In this document: in pieces, positions 15,533-24,474 of the stretch
Numbering within the stretch: the first letter of the stretch is position 1
Layout: each line of letters starts with the position of its first letter
Origin: CAZAPG01 sp964486935
GTDB lineage: Bacteria > Chloroflexota > Anaerolineae > 4572-78 > J111
NCBI GenBank assembly: GCA_964486935.1
Contig: CAZAPG010000047.1
Coordinates: 1 to 60,661 of the forward strand
Length of the DNA: 60,661 nt
Direction: 5' to 3'
The notes under the pieces: generated by a model
What the model saw: the letters and a program-made list of their open reading frames with translations, nothing else
Told to the model about the DNA's origin: nothing
Database searches by the model: none
Translations under genes and position numbers: made by a program

Positions 15533-17815
15533 GTGGCCGGTGATCAAAACAAATTTCAAGTAGCAATGACCCACGCAGAACGATTTAGCCAGGAGGGGAA
15601 ATGGGCCGATGCGCTTAAAGCCTATCGCTTTGCCCTGGCCGAATTTCCCAATAACCTGGCCGCCATTATGGGCTTTGGCGCGGCCGCCATGAACATTGGA
15701 CAAATGGAAGCAGCCCAACGCGCCTTTCAACAGGCCCTAAAAGTGAACCCTACCAGCCTTGAAGCCCTGAGCCGGATGGGAGATGTGCAGGAACGCCTTG
15801 GACAGTTGGACTCCGCTGCCGAAACCTACCTGCGGATGGGCAACGTCTACGCTTCTCAAAGCGACCTCGATAGCGCTATCGACTCCTGGACGCGGGCTAC
15901 CCGCCTTGCTTCTGGTCACGTTGATGCCCAGCGCAAACTGGCCGATGCCCTGGCCCAACAAGGTAAAATCAGACCCGCCGCCCGCGAATATCTAACCCTG
16001 GCTGCCCTCTATCAGCGCCGCAAAGACCTGGAGCGGGCCGTAGAACAAATAGAGCAAGCCCAGGAGCTACTCAATGACGACCCTGGCGTGATTGCCGCTT
16101 TTGAGGCCATTCAAAGCGGCAGCCCCATTCAACCCAACAAAATATCCGATACACCGCCTCAAGAAGAAATTGCCGATTTTGATGACGAATTTGCAGCCGA
16201 AGAAGACCCGTTTGACCTGGATGACCTGTTTAGCGCCGACCAGAGGTTGGATACCAGAGGTATAAAACGGGGCGGATTGTTGGAACTGGCCCGGCAAGCC
16301 GCCATGGAAGAACTGGCCAACCTTATTTTTGAAGATAGCGATAACCCCGGCGTTATGCTGATTATGCAGGCGCTCGACCAGCAAAGCAACAACAAAATAG
16401 CAGACGCCATCAAACAATTTCAGCAAGCCGTGCAGGCCGGAGCCGCCCAACCCGCGCTCTATTTTAACCTGGGCCTGTTATATAGAGAGCAAGGCCAACT
16501 GGGCGAAGCCACCGAAATGCTACAAGTAGCCACCCGCGACCAAAAATACGGGGTAAGCGCCAACTTTGCCCTGGGCGAAACTTACTATGCGGCCACCAAT
16601 TACAACCTGGCGGTCAAACACTTTATCGAGGCCTTACGGCTAATAGATATGGGTACGGTTAGCGGCGCCAGATCATACCAACTGGCCCAAACCTACGAAA
16701 ATTTAACCGGCAACTTTTTGGCTCAGGCCGACTCCGAAAAAGTAGGCCGCTTTGTGTTAGCCCTGCAAGGCTTTTTCTCCAGCCCCGATTGGGAGCAAAA
16801 AGTTGTTGACGCCCGCCATCGAATGAATAACGTGGCCGAAGAAGGCAGCATTATGAGCCTGGCCGAATTTTTAGAAACCCCCGAAACCGAGGTGATGATT
16901 ACCACCCTGGCCCTGACCAGCGAATATATGAAGGCCAATATGCTGATGACCGCTTCAGAAGAATGTTTACGCGCTATCCAGAGCGTGCCTTCATTCTTAC
17001 CGTTACACGTTCGGCTGGCAGATATTCTGCTCAAACAAGACCGCACCGACGAAGCCATCAAGAAATACCTGTACATTTCCAGAGTTTACCAGATGCGCGG
17101 GCAACCCGACCAGGCGGTTAATATTTATCACACCATTCTAAAACTGGCCCCTATGGATGTAACGGTACGCTCAAAATTAATAGACATGTACACCTCGCAA
17201 AATAACCTGGACCAGGCCCTGGAACAATATCTTGTTTTGGCCGACTCCTACTATCAATTAGCCCAGGTAGACAGGGCTATTGAAAAATACAACGAGGCCC
17301 TGCGGCTAACCACCGATATTTCAAATGGTCTTCAGTACAAACGAGAAGCCCTGACTCGCATGGCCGATATTTATAACCAGCGTTTCGACTGGGCGCATGC
17401 AACATCCGCTTATGAAAAATTACTCGAACTTGTACCCGGCGACGAAGCTGTTTTAAGAAAACTGGTTGACCTGTATTACAAACAAAACAAACTCAGCGAA
17501 GCAACTTCAGCCCTGGATACGCTGCTATCCAAATACCAAAAACTGGAACCCCTAAAGGCGTTAGAAATTCTAAAAGACCTGTCATCAACTTACTCCGAAG
17601 ATATGGCTTTGCGCCAGCGGTTGGCCGTGGCCTACGCCCAAAATAATATGACCAGAGAAGCAATTGGCGAATATGACACCCTTGGCGAAATGCAAATGGA
17701 GCGAGGTCTCAGAGACCAGGCCATTCAAACAATTCAAGCCATTATCAATTTAGGGCCAGATGATGTGGAAGGCTATCAGCGACTTTTGGCCCAAATTAGC
17801 GGCGGCGCAATATAA
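15533..17815 (+). CDS. Large TPR-repeat protein
   Basis: 760 aa, with no signal peptide or membrane helix. Tetratricopeptide repeats run from about residue 8 to 190 (for example ALKAYRFALAEFPNN, AAQRAFQQALKVNPTS) and again from about 275 to the end (AIKQFQQAVQAGAAQPALYF, AIEKYNEALRLTTD). Between them is a very acidic linker near residues 205-235 (DDEFAAEEDPFDLDDLF). It is probably a cytoplasmic scaffold for protein complexes; partners are unknown. The GTG start is supported by CGAGGG 7 nt upstream. It lies 185 bp upstream of the c-di-AMP cyclase gene on the same strand. Confidence 0.8.
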   Translation: MAGDQNKFQVAMTHAERFSQEGKWADALKAYRFALAEFPNNLAAIMGFGAAAMNIGQMEAAQRAFQQALKVNPTSLEALSRMGDVQERLGQLDSAAETYLRMGNVYASQSDLDSAIDSWTRATRLASGHVDAQRKLADALAQQGKIRPAAREYLTLAALYQRRKDLERAVEQIEQAQELLNDDPGVIAAFEAIQSGSPIQPNKISDTPPQEEIADFDDEFAAEEDPFDLDDLFSADQRLDTRGIKRGGLLELARQAAMEELANLIFEDSDNPGVMLIMQALDQQSNNKIADAIKQFQQAVQAGAAQPALYFNLGLLYREQGQLGEATEMLQVATRDQKYGVSANFALGETYYAATNYNLAVKHFIEALRLIDMGTVSGARSYQLAQTYENLTGNFLAQADSEKVGRFVLALQGFFSSPDWEQKVVDARHRMNNVAEEGSIMSLAEFLETPETEVMITTLALTSEYMKANMLMTASEECLRAIQSVPSFLPLHVRLADILLKQDRTDEAIKKYLYISRVYQMRGQPDQAVNIYHTILKLAPMDVTVRSKLIDMYTSQNNLDQALEQYLVLADSYYQLAQVDRAIEKYNEALRLTTDISNGLQYKREALTRMADIYNQRFDWAHATSAYEKLLELVPGDEAVLRKLVDLYYKQNKLSEATSALDTLLSKYQKLEPLKALEILKDLSSTYSEDMALRQRLAVAYAQNNMTREAIGEYDTLGEMQMERGLRDQAIQTIQAIINLGPDDVEGYQRLLAQISGGAI

Positions 17816-18000
17816 ACCCTGTTGTGGGGGCAAAACAGGTTGCAATTATGGAATTTGCTAACCAACATCTTTGAATTTGACTCAAAATTAGCCCTAAACA
17901 TTGTCTCTTGACAACCTGACCGTAGATGGTAAACAGCCGACTGAAGCGGCATCAGTAGTTTCGGCGGTCAGTGGTCGGTGATCACGGGCCAGGCAAGGTT

Positions 18001-18891
18001 ATGACGTCTGATATTTCCTTTATTTTATCAAGCCTGGATTTTGGCAGTATCATTGATATACTCCTGGTGGCCTTGATATTTTATTGGATACTCAGGCTCA
18101 TTCAGGGTACACAAGCTGTTCAAGTTCTCAGAGGTGTTTTAATTTTACTGGTATTGGCCGTAATTGCCGCCAGCGCCTTTGATACGCTCACGGCCTTTAG
18201 CTGGCTTATCGACAGGGCGCTGCCGGCCTTACTGGTGGCCATTCCCGTAATTTTTCAGCCCGAACTCAGAAGGGCTTTGGAACGGCTGGGCCGCACCGGC
18301 GGGCTGTTATCGTCTCGCCCCGGCACAGAAATTGAAGAAGCCATTGAGGCTGTTAGCCAGGCCACTATCATTTTATCTCAGGCGCGGCACGGCGCTTTAA
18401 TTGTGTTTGAGCGCGAAACCGGCCTGGAAGATTATATTGAAAGTGGTATTCGCCTGGATGCGCTGATTTCGTCAGACTTGCTCGCCACTATTTTTTTTCC
18501 CGGCACCGCCTTGCATGATGGCGGCGCAATCATCAGGGGCAATAAAATTATGGCTGCGGCCACCCTGCTGCCCCTCAGTGGAGACAGAGCGCCCAATCAG
18601 CAATTTTTAGGTACTCGCCACCGGGCCGCTTTGGGTATTACCGAAACCACCGATGCCATCGCTGTTATCATTTCCGAAGAAACCGGCATCATCTCGGTAG
18701 CCCACAACGGCCAGCTTTTCAGGGGCCTGGATAAAAAACGGCTGGAGCAATTGCTCAGGGCCTTTTACAGACCTCAACTCAGCAAGGCTACGCCGGCCCG
18801 GTTACGGTTAAAGCGAACCATCTTGAAGCGCCTAAAACTTACCAAAGCAAACAAAACAGTAGTTCAGGCCCAATCTCAATCTAAGCATTAA
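18001..18891 (+). CDS. cdaA: Diadenylate cyclase (c-di-AMP synthase), CdaA type
   Basis: 296 aa. Three N-terminal membrane helices (about residues 16-34, 40-60, 66-84) precede the DAC domain. It condenses two ATP into cyclic di-AMP, a second messenger for potassium and osmolyte balance and cell-wall homeostasis. Seen: FQPELRRALERLG, the active-site loop LHDGGAIIRG (D173; the usual DGA is DGG here) and the RHR motif GTRHRAALGI (R206-R208). EETG and the end of the domain are intact. The ATG at 18001 is chosen because the membrane domain begins there. The next gene, a YbbR-domain protein, starts 8 bp after the stop, the usual cdaA-cdaR arrangement. Confidence 0.9.
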   Translation: MTSDISFILSSLDFGSIIDILLVALIFYWILRLIQGTQAVQVLRGVLILLVLAVIAASAFDTLTAFSWLIDRALPALLVAIPVIFQPELRRALERLGRTGGLLSSRPGTEIEEAIEAVSQATIILSQARHGALIVFERETGLEDYIESGIRLDALISSDLLATIFFPGTALHDGGAIIRGNKIMAAATLLPLSGDRAPNQQFLGTRHRAALGITETTDAIAVIISEETGIISVAHNGQLFRGLDKKRLEQLLRAFYRPQLSKATPARLRLKRTILKRLKLTKANKTVVQAQSQSKH

Positions 18892-18899
18892 GGGTTTTC

Positions 18900-20477
18900 T
18901 TGGCGGTGCGGTCCATTTCAAAAAATATAAGCAGTATCCTTATTTCCCTCACGCTGGCGGTGTTGGTGTGGATTGCCGCCGTGAGAGAGCAGAACCCTCC
19001 CCGCGAGGCGGATTATGCGCAAACTATTCCTATTGAAATTATTCCACCCCCGGCCGGTTTGATTAACACAACCCAACTGCCAGAGTCGGTGCGTTTGCGG
19101 CTGCTGGCCCCAGAAAGTAGCTGGTCGGCCCTGACGCCTTCAAAGTTTAAGGCTTCCATTAACCTTTCGGAGTTAGAGGCTGGCTTAAATGATGTTCCGG
19201 TGCTGGTAGAAGTTTCAGACCGGCGCATAGAAATTGTAGACCAGACCCCCGGCGAAGTTACCGTAAACCTGGAAACGCTGGAATCTATTACCCTGCCCAT
19301 TCAGGTTGAAATTATAGATACCCCCCCTTTGGGCTACATTAACCGCGCCCCGGTAGTAAACCCAACAGCCGTAACCATTTCCGGGCCTCGCAGCCTGGTT
19401 GGCCAGGCCGACCGCGCGGTTAGCCAGGTGGCCATCCGCAACTCTAAAGAAACGTTGCAGGGGTTGCAAGATATCTCTATTCGCAACCGGGCCAATCAAC
19501 CTATCAGAGGGCTTCAAATTGACCCGCCCCAGGCCGAGATTACTTTACCTATCGAGCAGCGTTTTGGTTATAAAGATGTATCGGTTAGGGTTAGAGTGCA
19601 GGGACAGGTTGCGCCGGGTTATCGGGTCAGCAATATTACGGTTACACCCCCCACCCTGACCATAGTGGGCAACCCCGAACAACTCAATGCCATTGGAGGC
19701 CTGGTTGAAACAACCCCCATAAATTTAGACCAGGCCACCGAAAGCATTGCCCGCACGGTATCGCTCAACCTGCCCAATGGCGTAGCGCCCGTATCGTCGG
19801 AACAGGGCAATAACGGGCCGGGCGGCGTAAAAGTAACGGTTGAAATTACGCCCATTGAAGATGGCATCACTTTGCAGCGGCCCATTGCCCAACAGGGTAT
19901 CGGCCCGGATTACTGGTGGCGGGCCTTGCCCAATCGCGCCGATGTCTTTTTATCGGGGCCGCTCACCCAACTGCAATCGCTCAGAGCCAGCGATGTGGAA
20001 ATTATTGTTGACCTGTTCAACCTTGACCCCGGCGTATATAAATTGCAGCCCACCGTATTTCGCCCCGAAGGACTGCGGGTAGATGCCATTTTGCCAGATA
20101 CCATAGAAGTAACCATCGGCAAAACAATCGTTCGCGCCGTAATTCAGCAAGGGCTTGAGCCAACCTACTCCTGGCGGATTGTGCCGGGCCAGGTTGAACT
20201 GCATTTATTGGGACCGTCCGCGCAGTTGCAATCGCTTGGGCCGGGCGATGTGCAGGTAGTGGTCGAACTGGCCAACCTGGAGCCGGGCTTTTACCGCTTC
20301 AGGCCGCTTGTTTCAGTGCCCGATGGCATTCAGGTCGACTCGATTACACCGGAGGCCATCGATGTGACAATTCAGCCAAAAATTGTGCCAACTCAAACGG
20401 TCACTATCCCGGTTACGGCCACTATTACAGCCACGCCGCAAACAACGGCAACCTTAAATACGGCAAAGGATAATTAA
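18900..20477 (+). CDS. YbbR-domain protein, CdaR-like regulator of the diadenylate cyclase
   Basis: 525 aa. One N-terminal membrane helix (ILISLTLAVLVWIAAV, about residues 12-28) is followed by a long extracytoplasmic region of YbbR-like beta repeats. Each repeat has a strand, a PxxVxxxGP turn (VTISGPRSLV, LTIVGNPEQL) and a closing EVTI/EITLPI strand. The last 180 residues hold two clearly related repeats (QQGIGPDYWWRALPNRADVF and QQGLEPTYSWRIVPGQVELH). CdaR binds CdaA through the membrane and tunes its activity. The protein ends in a Thr/Ile-rich tail. The TTG start lies 5 nt after AAGGG; a GTG two codons later is also possible. Confidence 0.82.
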   Translation: MAVRSISKNISSILISLTLAVLVWIAAVREQNPPREADYAQTIPIEIIPPPAGLINTTQLPESVRLRLLAPESSWSALTPSKFKASINLSELEAGLNDVPVLVEVSDRRIEIVDQTPGEVTVNLETLESITLPIQVEIIDTPPLGYINRAPVVNPTAVTISGPRSLVGQADRAVSQVAIRNSKETLQGLQDISIRNRANQPIRGLQIDPPQAEITLPIEQRFGYKDVSVRVRVQGQVAPGYRVSNITVTPPTLTIVGNPEQLNAIGGLVETTPINLDQATESIARTVSLNLPNGVAPVSSEQGNNGPGGVKVTVEITPIEDGITLQRPIAQQGIGPDYWWRALPNRADVFLSGPLTQLQSLRASDVEIIVDLFNLDPGVYKLQPTVFRPEGLRVDAILPDTIEVTIGKTIVRAVIQQGLEPTYSWRIVPGQVELHLLGPSAQLQSLGPGDVQVVVELANLEPGFYRFRPLVSVPDGIQVDSITPEAIDVTIQPKIVPTQTVTIPVTATITATPQTTATLNTAKDN

Positions 20478-20483
20478 TTACCC

Positions 20484-21878
20484 GTGGGTAAAAAACAAAG
20501 AAAGCCCATTGTTGCCCTGGTTGGGCGCCCCAATGTGGGCAAATCTACTCTTTTTAATCGACTGATTGGGCAGCGCCAGGCCATTATTGAAGACCTGGCC
20601 GGTACCACCCGCGACCGCCTGTACGGCGAGGCCGACTGGGCCGGGCGCGATTTTATAGTGGTTGATACCGGCGGCCTGGAATTTGGTCTGGAGCCGGCCC
20701 AGCCAGAGGCCATTTCAGCCGGCGGATTCACCGCCGGGGTCAGCAGCCGCCTCTTTTTGGATGAAATCAGGGCGCAGGCCCAAATTGCCATTTCCGAAGC
20801 CGAAGTGATTGTGTTTGTGGTTGATGCCGAAACCGGCATTACCAACACCGATGAAGATATTGCCAATTTATTGCGTCGCGCCCAAAAGCCGGTGCTGCTG
20901 GCCGTTAATAAAGCCGATAACCCGCAGCGACGCCAGGAAGTGGTAGAATTTTACGCGCTGGGGTTGGGCGAGCCGCTGCCGGTCTCGGCCCTGCACGGAA
21001 CCGGAACCGGCGATTTGCTCGACGCCATAACCGCGGCCTTTCCCCCCGGCCCGGCAGATGACGAAGATGAGGATGACTCGATAAAAATTGCCATTTTGGG
21101 CCGGCCCAACGTGGGCAAATCATCGCTGCTCAACAAACTGCTGGGCGAAGAGCGGGTGATTGTATCCGAGGTGCCCGGCACCACCCGCGATGCCATTGAC
21201 ACCTCTATTGTGTACAACGGGCTGGATATCGTCTTAATCGACACCGCCGGTATCCGGCGGCGGGGCAAAATTGACCCCGGCGTGGAAAAATACAGCTTTT
21301 TGCGCTCGCTCAAGGCAGTCAACCGGGCCGATGTTTGCCTGCTGCTGATTGACGCCACCGAACTGGTAACAGCCCAGGACGCCCACATTGCCGGCTACAT
21401 TCTTAACGAAGGCAAAAGCGTAGTGGTGGTGGTTAACAAGTGGGATTTGGTGGAGAAGGACACCTATACTATCAATGAGTATACCGGCAAGGTGCGGGCC
21501 GGATTGCATTTTTTAAGTTACGCGCCGCTGTTGTTCATTTCGGCCAAAACCGGGCAGCGCGCCCACAAGGTGCTGTCGCTGGCCCTGCAAGTGCAAGAGG
21601 AGCGATTGCGCCGCATCCCCACCGGCGAGTTGAACCGGCTGCTGCACGAGGCCGTAGCCAAAAATCCGCCCAAAGGCGGGCAGCGTCACCGGCTAAAGTT
21701 TTTTTACGCCACCCAGGCCAGAACCGACCCGCCCACCTTTGTTTTCTTTGTGAACGACTCAAAACTGGTTCACTTTACCTACGAGCGTTATCTGGAAAAT
21801 CAAATTCGGGAAAAATACGGTTTTTTAGGCACGCCGCTGCGCCTGATTTTTAGAAACCGTAAAGAGAAGGATAGTTGA
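20484..21878 (+). CDS. der: Ribosome-assembly GTPase Der (EngA)
   Basis: 464 aa, full length. It contains two tandem GTPase domains, which is unique to Der. The first has GRPNVGKST (14-22), DTGG and NKAD. The second has GRPNVGKSS, DTAGIRRRGK and NKWD. A KH-like C-terminal domain follows (LNRLLHEAVAKNPPKGGQ, then FFYATQARTDPPTFVFFVN). It acts in maturation of the large ribosomal subunit. The GTG start is 6 bp after the previous stop, so it is probably transcribed with the cdaA and YbbR genes. An insertion of about 20 residues (LEPAQPEAISAGGFTAGVSS) after DTGG in domain 1 is longer than in many homologues. Confidence 0.95.
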   Translation: MGKKQRKPIVALVGRPNVGKSTLFNRLIGQRQAIIEDLAGTTRDRLYGEADWAGRDFIVVDTGGLEFGLEPAQPEAISAGGFTAGVSSRLFLDEIRAQAQIAISEAEVIVFVVDAETGITNTDEDIANLLRRAQKPVLLAVNKADNPQRRQEVVEFYALGLGEPLPVSALHGTGTGDLLDAITAAFPPGPADDEDEDDSIKIAILGRPNVGKSSLLNKLLGEERVIVSEVPGTTRDAIDTSIVYNGLDIVLIDTAGIRRRGKIDPGVEKYSFLRSLKAVNRADVCLLLIDATELVTAQDAHIAGYILNEGKSVVVVVNKWDLVEKDTYTINEYTGKVRAGLHFLSYAPLLFISAKTGQRAHKVLSLALQVQEERLRRIPTGELNRLLHEAVAKNPPKGGQRHRLKFFYATQARTDPPTFVFFVNDSKLVHFTYERYLENQIREKYGFLGTPLRLIFRNRKEKDS

Positions 21879-21888
21879 GCTGGGGATG

Positions 21889-22464
21889 TTATGGCGACGA
21901 GTCGACCTGCTGGTGGGCCAACCAGGGCGGGTTGTGGCTAATTATTTGGGAGTAAACGGGACACTCTGGCTGGTGCGCGCCAGGCAGGTAGCCGGTGCTG
22001 AGTAAAAACTCGTTGGTAATTTCGCCGCCGGTAAAGGTAAAGGTTTTTTTGAAAAGTTTGACCCATTGGGCTTTGCTGCGCGGCATGTGGGCGTCGAGCC
22101 AGGTTTTGAAACTGCCATACTCGGCCTGAATTTGCAACAGGCGTTGGGCGTTAACGATGGCTGCATTGATTTTGAGCCGGTTGCGAATGATGCCGGCATC
22201 GTTCAACAGCCGCTCCCGGTCGCGTTGGGTGTAGCGGGCCACGGTTTTAATATCAAACCGGCTGTAGGCTTGCCGAAAGCTCTCTTCTTTTTTCAGGATG
22301 AGCGCCCACGACAGGCCGGCCTGGTTAATTTCCAGAATCAACCGGCCAAATAATTCATTGTCATCTGCCAGGGGAAAACCGTAGGCCGTATCGTGATAAA
22401 TCCGGTTGAGGTCTGATTCGGGCAAATGTTTGACTACTTCGCAATAAGTTTGAGGCTGTTCCAT
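21889..22464 (-). CDS. tag: DNA-3-methyladenine glycosylase I
   Basis: 191 aa. It cuts 3-methyladenine out of alkylated DNA. Seen: YHDTAYGFPLADDNELFGRL, matching the Tag N-terminal YHD-x-x-(W/Y)-G signature, then LEINQAGLSWALILKK with the key Glu, and HQPECPVYSQI at the C-terminus. An early Cys (TYC) and His (YHD), with the late His and Cys (HQPEC), make the zinc site known in Tag. The ATG at 22464 has AGGAG 6 nt upstream, better than the TTG at 22470. It is the last gene of the long leftward run, 9 bp after the MFS gene. Confidence 0.9.
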   Translation of the reverse strand: MEQPQTYCEVVKHLPESDLNRIYHDTAYGFPLADDNELFGRLILEINQAGLSWALILKKEESFRQAYSRFDIKTVARYTQRDRERLLNDAGIIRNRLKINAAIVNAQRLLQIQAEYGSFKTWLDAHMPRSKAQWVKLFKKTFTFTGGEITNEFLLSTGYLPGAHQPECPVYSQIISHNPPWLAHQQVDSSP

Positions 22465-22473
22465 TTGCAACTC

Positions 22474-23667
22474 CTAATCGTGTAAAAATCTGGTTGTTAA
22501 AAAAAGCGCGGCTAAAATTGCGGCTGCGGCCACGGCGCTCACGGCCCACAACCCCGAACGCTCCCACAGCGCAGCGGTAATGGGCGACCCGCAGGCAACC
22601 CCAATAGAGATGCCAAACCCCACCAGCGCAAAAACCGTGGCCCTGGCCTCGGGCGCTTGTTCGGCGTACAGGGGCAGCAGCGAGACAATGGTAAATTCCA
22701 TACAAACACCCAGCAGAACCAGGCCGGCTACCGAGGTAGCCAGCGCCCCGCCGGAGAAAGGTAGCAGCAGAAAAGCCGCTGCCGATAACAGCAACCCGAC
22801 CTGGCTGCCGCGCCGCTTGCCAACTCGGTCGATAAACAGGCTGGACGCGCCGGAGCCGCTCAACTCGGCCAGCCCAATGGCCGTGGCTACCAGCCCCAGG
22901 GCGGCGGCGTCAAGGCCAAAATCGGCGCTTAACCAGATACCCCAAATGGTAATAAAACAGCCCACCCCCACAAACAATAGCAGGCCCACGCCCATCGAAG
23001 CCAGCACGTTGGGCCTGACCCACACCTGCCACGTTTTGGTTCGGCCCAACCCGGCGGCCACGCGGTGTTCAGCCGCCGGCAGGCGAGTCCAGATAAAAAC
23101 GGCCCCAATCAGGCTGACAATGCTCAACAAAAAAAAGGGGGAGCGCCAACCAAAGGCGTCAATCATCCAGCCCACAACCGGCAGGCTGACCACCCCAGCC
23201 AGCGCCCACGAGAGTTCTATCGCCCCCAGCGCCCGCCCCCGTTTTTCAAAAGCGGCCTGGTCGCTAATGTAGGCCTGCTCTGCCGGCATAAACGCCGATA
23301 CGGTTAGCCCGTGCAAAATCATTGGAATTAGGGCATACCACTGCCACGATAGGGCCACGCCAACCACGCCAAGGCTTTGGCAGACCAGCCCAATGGCCAT
23401 AATCTTGCGCCGCCCGTAGCGGTCGGCCAGCCAGCCTAAAATTGGGCCGGTAATGCCGGCCATCGCCCGGATAAAAATAAGCCAGCTAAAGCCTACAATG
23501 GTTAGCCCCAGCCCCTCAGAAATTTGCGGAATAAAGGGGTAGACCATTCTAACCCCGGTATCAACCATTAGCCGGCTTAAAAAGATAGTGACAATAATTT
23601 GCAAACTGACGCCAAAAAAGGAGGATAGCTTGTGTTGCAGGGTGATTGAATTACTGATTCGAGACAC
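22474..23667 (-). CDS. MFS transporter
   Basis: About 397 aa with twelve predicted membrane helices. The loop 2-3 signature GWLADRYGRRKIMAIG (G-x-x-x-D-x-x-G-R-R) defines the major facilitator superfamily, and a second copy (SSLFIDRVGKRRGSQ) sits in the second half. The substrate is unknown; the family resemblance is to sugar or drug efflux carriers. The start is placed at a GTG (23667) because AGGAG lies 6 nt upstream and the membrane domain follows about 25 residues later. An upstream ATG (23739) would overlap maf by 89 bp. With the GTG, the overlap with maf is 17 bp. Confidence 0.85.
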   Translation of the reverse strand: MSRISNSITLQHKLSSFFGVSLQIIVTIFLSRLMVDTGVRMVYPFIPQISEGLGLTIVGFSWLIFIRAMAGITGPILGWLADRYGRRKIMAIGLVCQSLGVVGVALSWQWYALIPMILHGLTVSAFMPAEQAYISDQAAFEKRGRALGAIELSWALAGVVSLPVVGWMIDAFGWRSPFFLLSIVSLIGAVFIWTRLPAAEHRVAAGLGRTKTWQVWVRPNVLASMGVGLLLFVGVGCFITIWGIWLSADFGLDAAALGLVATAIGLAELSGSGASSLFIDRVGKRRGSQVGLLLSAAAFLLLPFSGGALATSVAGLVLLGVCMEFTIVSLLPLYAEQAPEARATVFALVGFGISIGVACGSPITAALWERSGLWAVSAVAAAAILAALFLTTRFLHD

Positions 23668-24442
23668 AATTTTCTCCTGATGCGGGTTGTGCGTGAGCCT
23701 GGCAGCAGGGTACGCCGGTATAGCGGCTGCACGCCGCATTGATTTCGGGTAGTGAAATATCTATTTCCGCCAGCGCAGCAGCCAACTCGCCCAGCGGCAG
23801 GCCCATAACGCTGGCAAAGCAGCCCTCCAGCTTTTCAACCGGCGCAAACGGCTGGTCCTGAATACCATACGCGCCGGCTTTGTCCAGCGGCGAGCCGGTG
23901 GCAACGTAGGTTTCAATTTCAGCATCGGAATAGGGGCGCATCCACACCCGGCTTTGGTGCAGGCGAGTTGCCATAATGCTTTTGTTTTTGGCGTCAGCCT
24001 GATTTGGCGGTTGGGGCGCAATAACGGTTAACCCGCTATAAACCAGATGCGGTTTTTTACGCAACCGCCTGAGCATGCGGACGGCTGCGGCGGCATTGGC
24101 GGGTTTGCCTAAAATTTTGTTGTCTAGCACCACTTCGGTATCGGCGGCAATAATCACGTTGCGGTGGGTGTCGACACGCTGGTTAAGGGCGGCTAAATGG
24201 GCCGCTAAATGATTAACAACGGCCTGCGCCTTGATTTGGCTGAGGCGCTGGACCAGTTGGGCCGGTGTTTCATTGGGTAAAGGGGACTCGTCAACTTCTC
24301 CACTTTTGGTATAGCTACCCGGAGCAACAACAATAAACGGAATATTGAGAATTTGCAAAAATTGGCGGCGGCGCGGCGAGGTTGAAGCCAAAATAAAACG
24401 CCAGGCACGTGACGCGCCCGGCGCAGGTGCGGCTTGGGTCAT
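23651..24442 (-). CDS. maf: Maf-family nucleoside triphosphate pyrophosphatase
   Basis: 263 aa, slightly longer than usual (about 190-210). LASTSPRRRQFLQ near the N-terminus, AADTEVVLDNKILGKP in the middle and DKAGAYGIQDQPFAPVEKLEG later are the conserved Maf motifs; the Asp in AADTEV is the catalytic base. Maf proteins hydrolyse non-canonical or pyrimidine nucleoside triphosphates to monophosphates (house-cleaning) and were first linked to septum formation. The C-terminal extension is unusual and Cys-rich (AACSRYTGVPCC... ENC). The ATG follows AAGGAA by 10 nt. It lies between a histidine kinase and an MFS gene in the leftward run. Confidence 0.87.
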   Translation of the reverse strand: MTQAAPAPGASRAWRFILASTSPRRRQFLQILNIPFIVVAPGSYTKSGEVDESPLPNETPAQLVQRLSQIKAQAVVNHLAAHLAALNQRVDTHRNVIIAADTEVVLDNKILGKPANAAAAVRMLRRLRKKPHLVYSGLTVIAPQPPNQADAKNKSIMATRLHQSRVWMRPYSDAEIETYVATGSPLDKAGAYGIQDQPFAPVEKLEGCFASVMGLPLGELAAALAEIDISLPEINAACSRYTGVPCCQAHAQPASGENCVSNQ

Positions 24443-24474
24443 CTGGTTGGTTTCCTTTTTGGGGTATCTTAACC

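Noticed and set aside
21889..24442. Idea that tag and maf belong to a DNA-damage operon with the kinases
   Set aside because: Both are common housekeeping genes that often sit at operon ends; only proximity supports a link.
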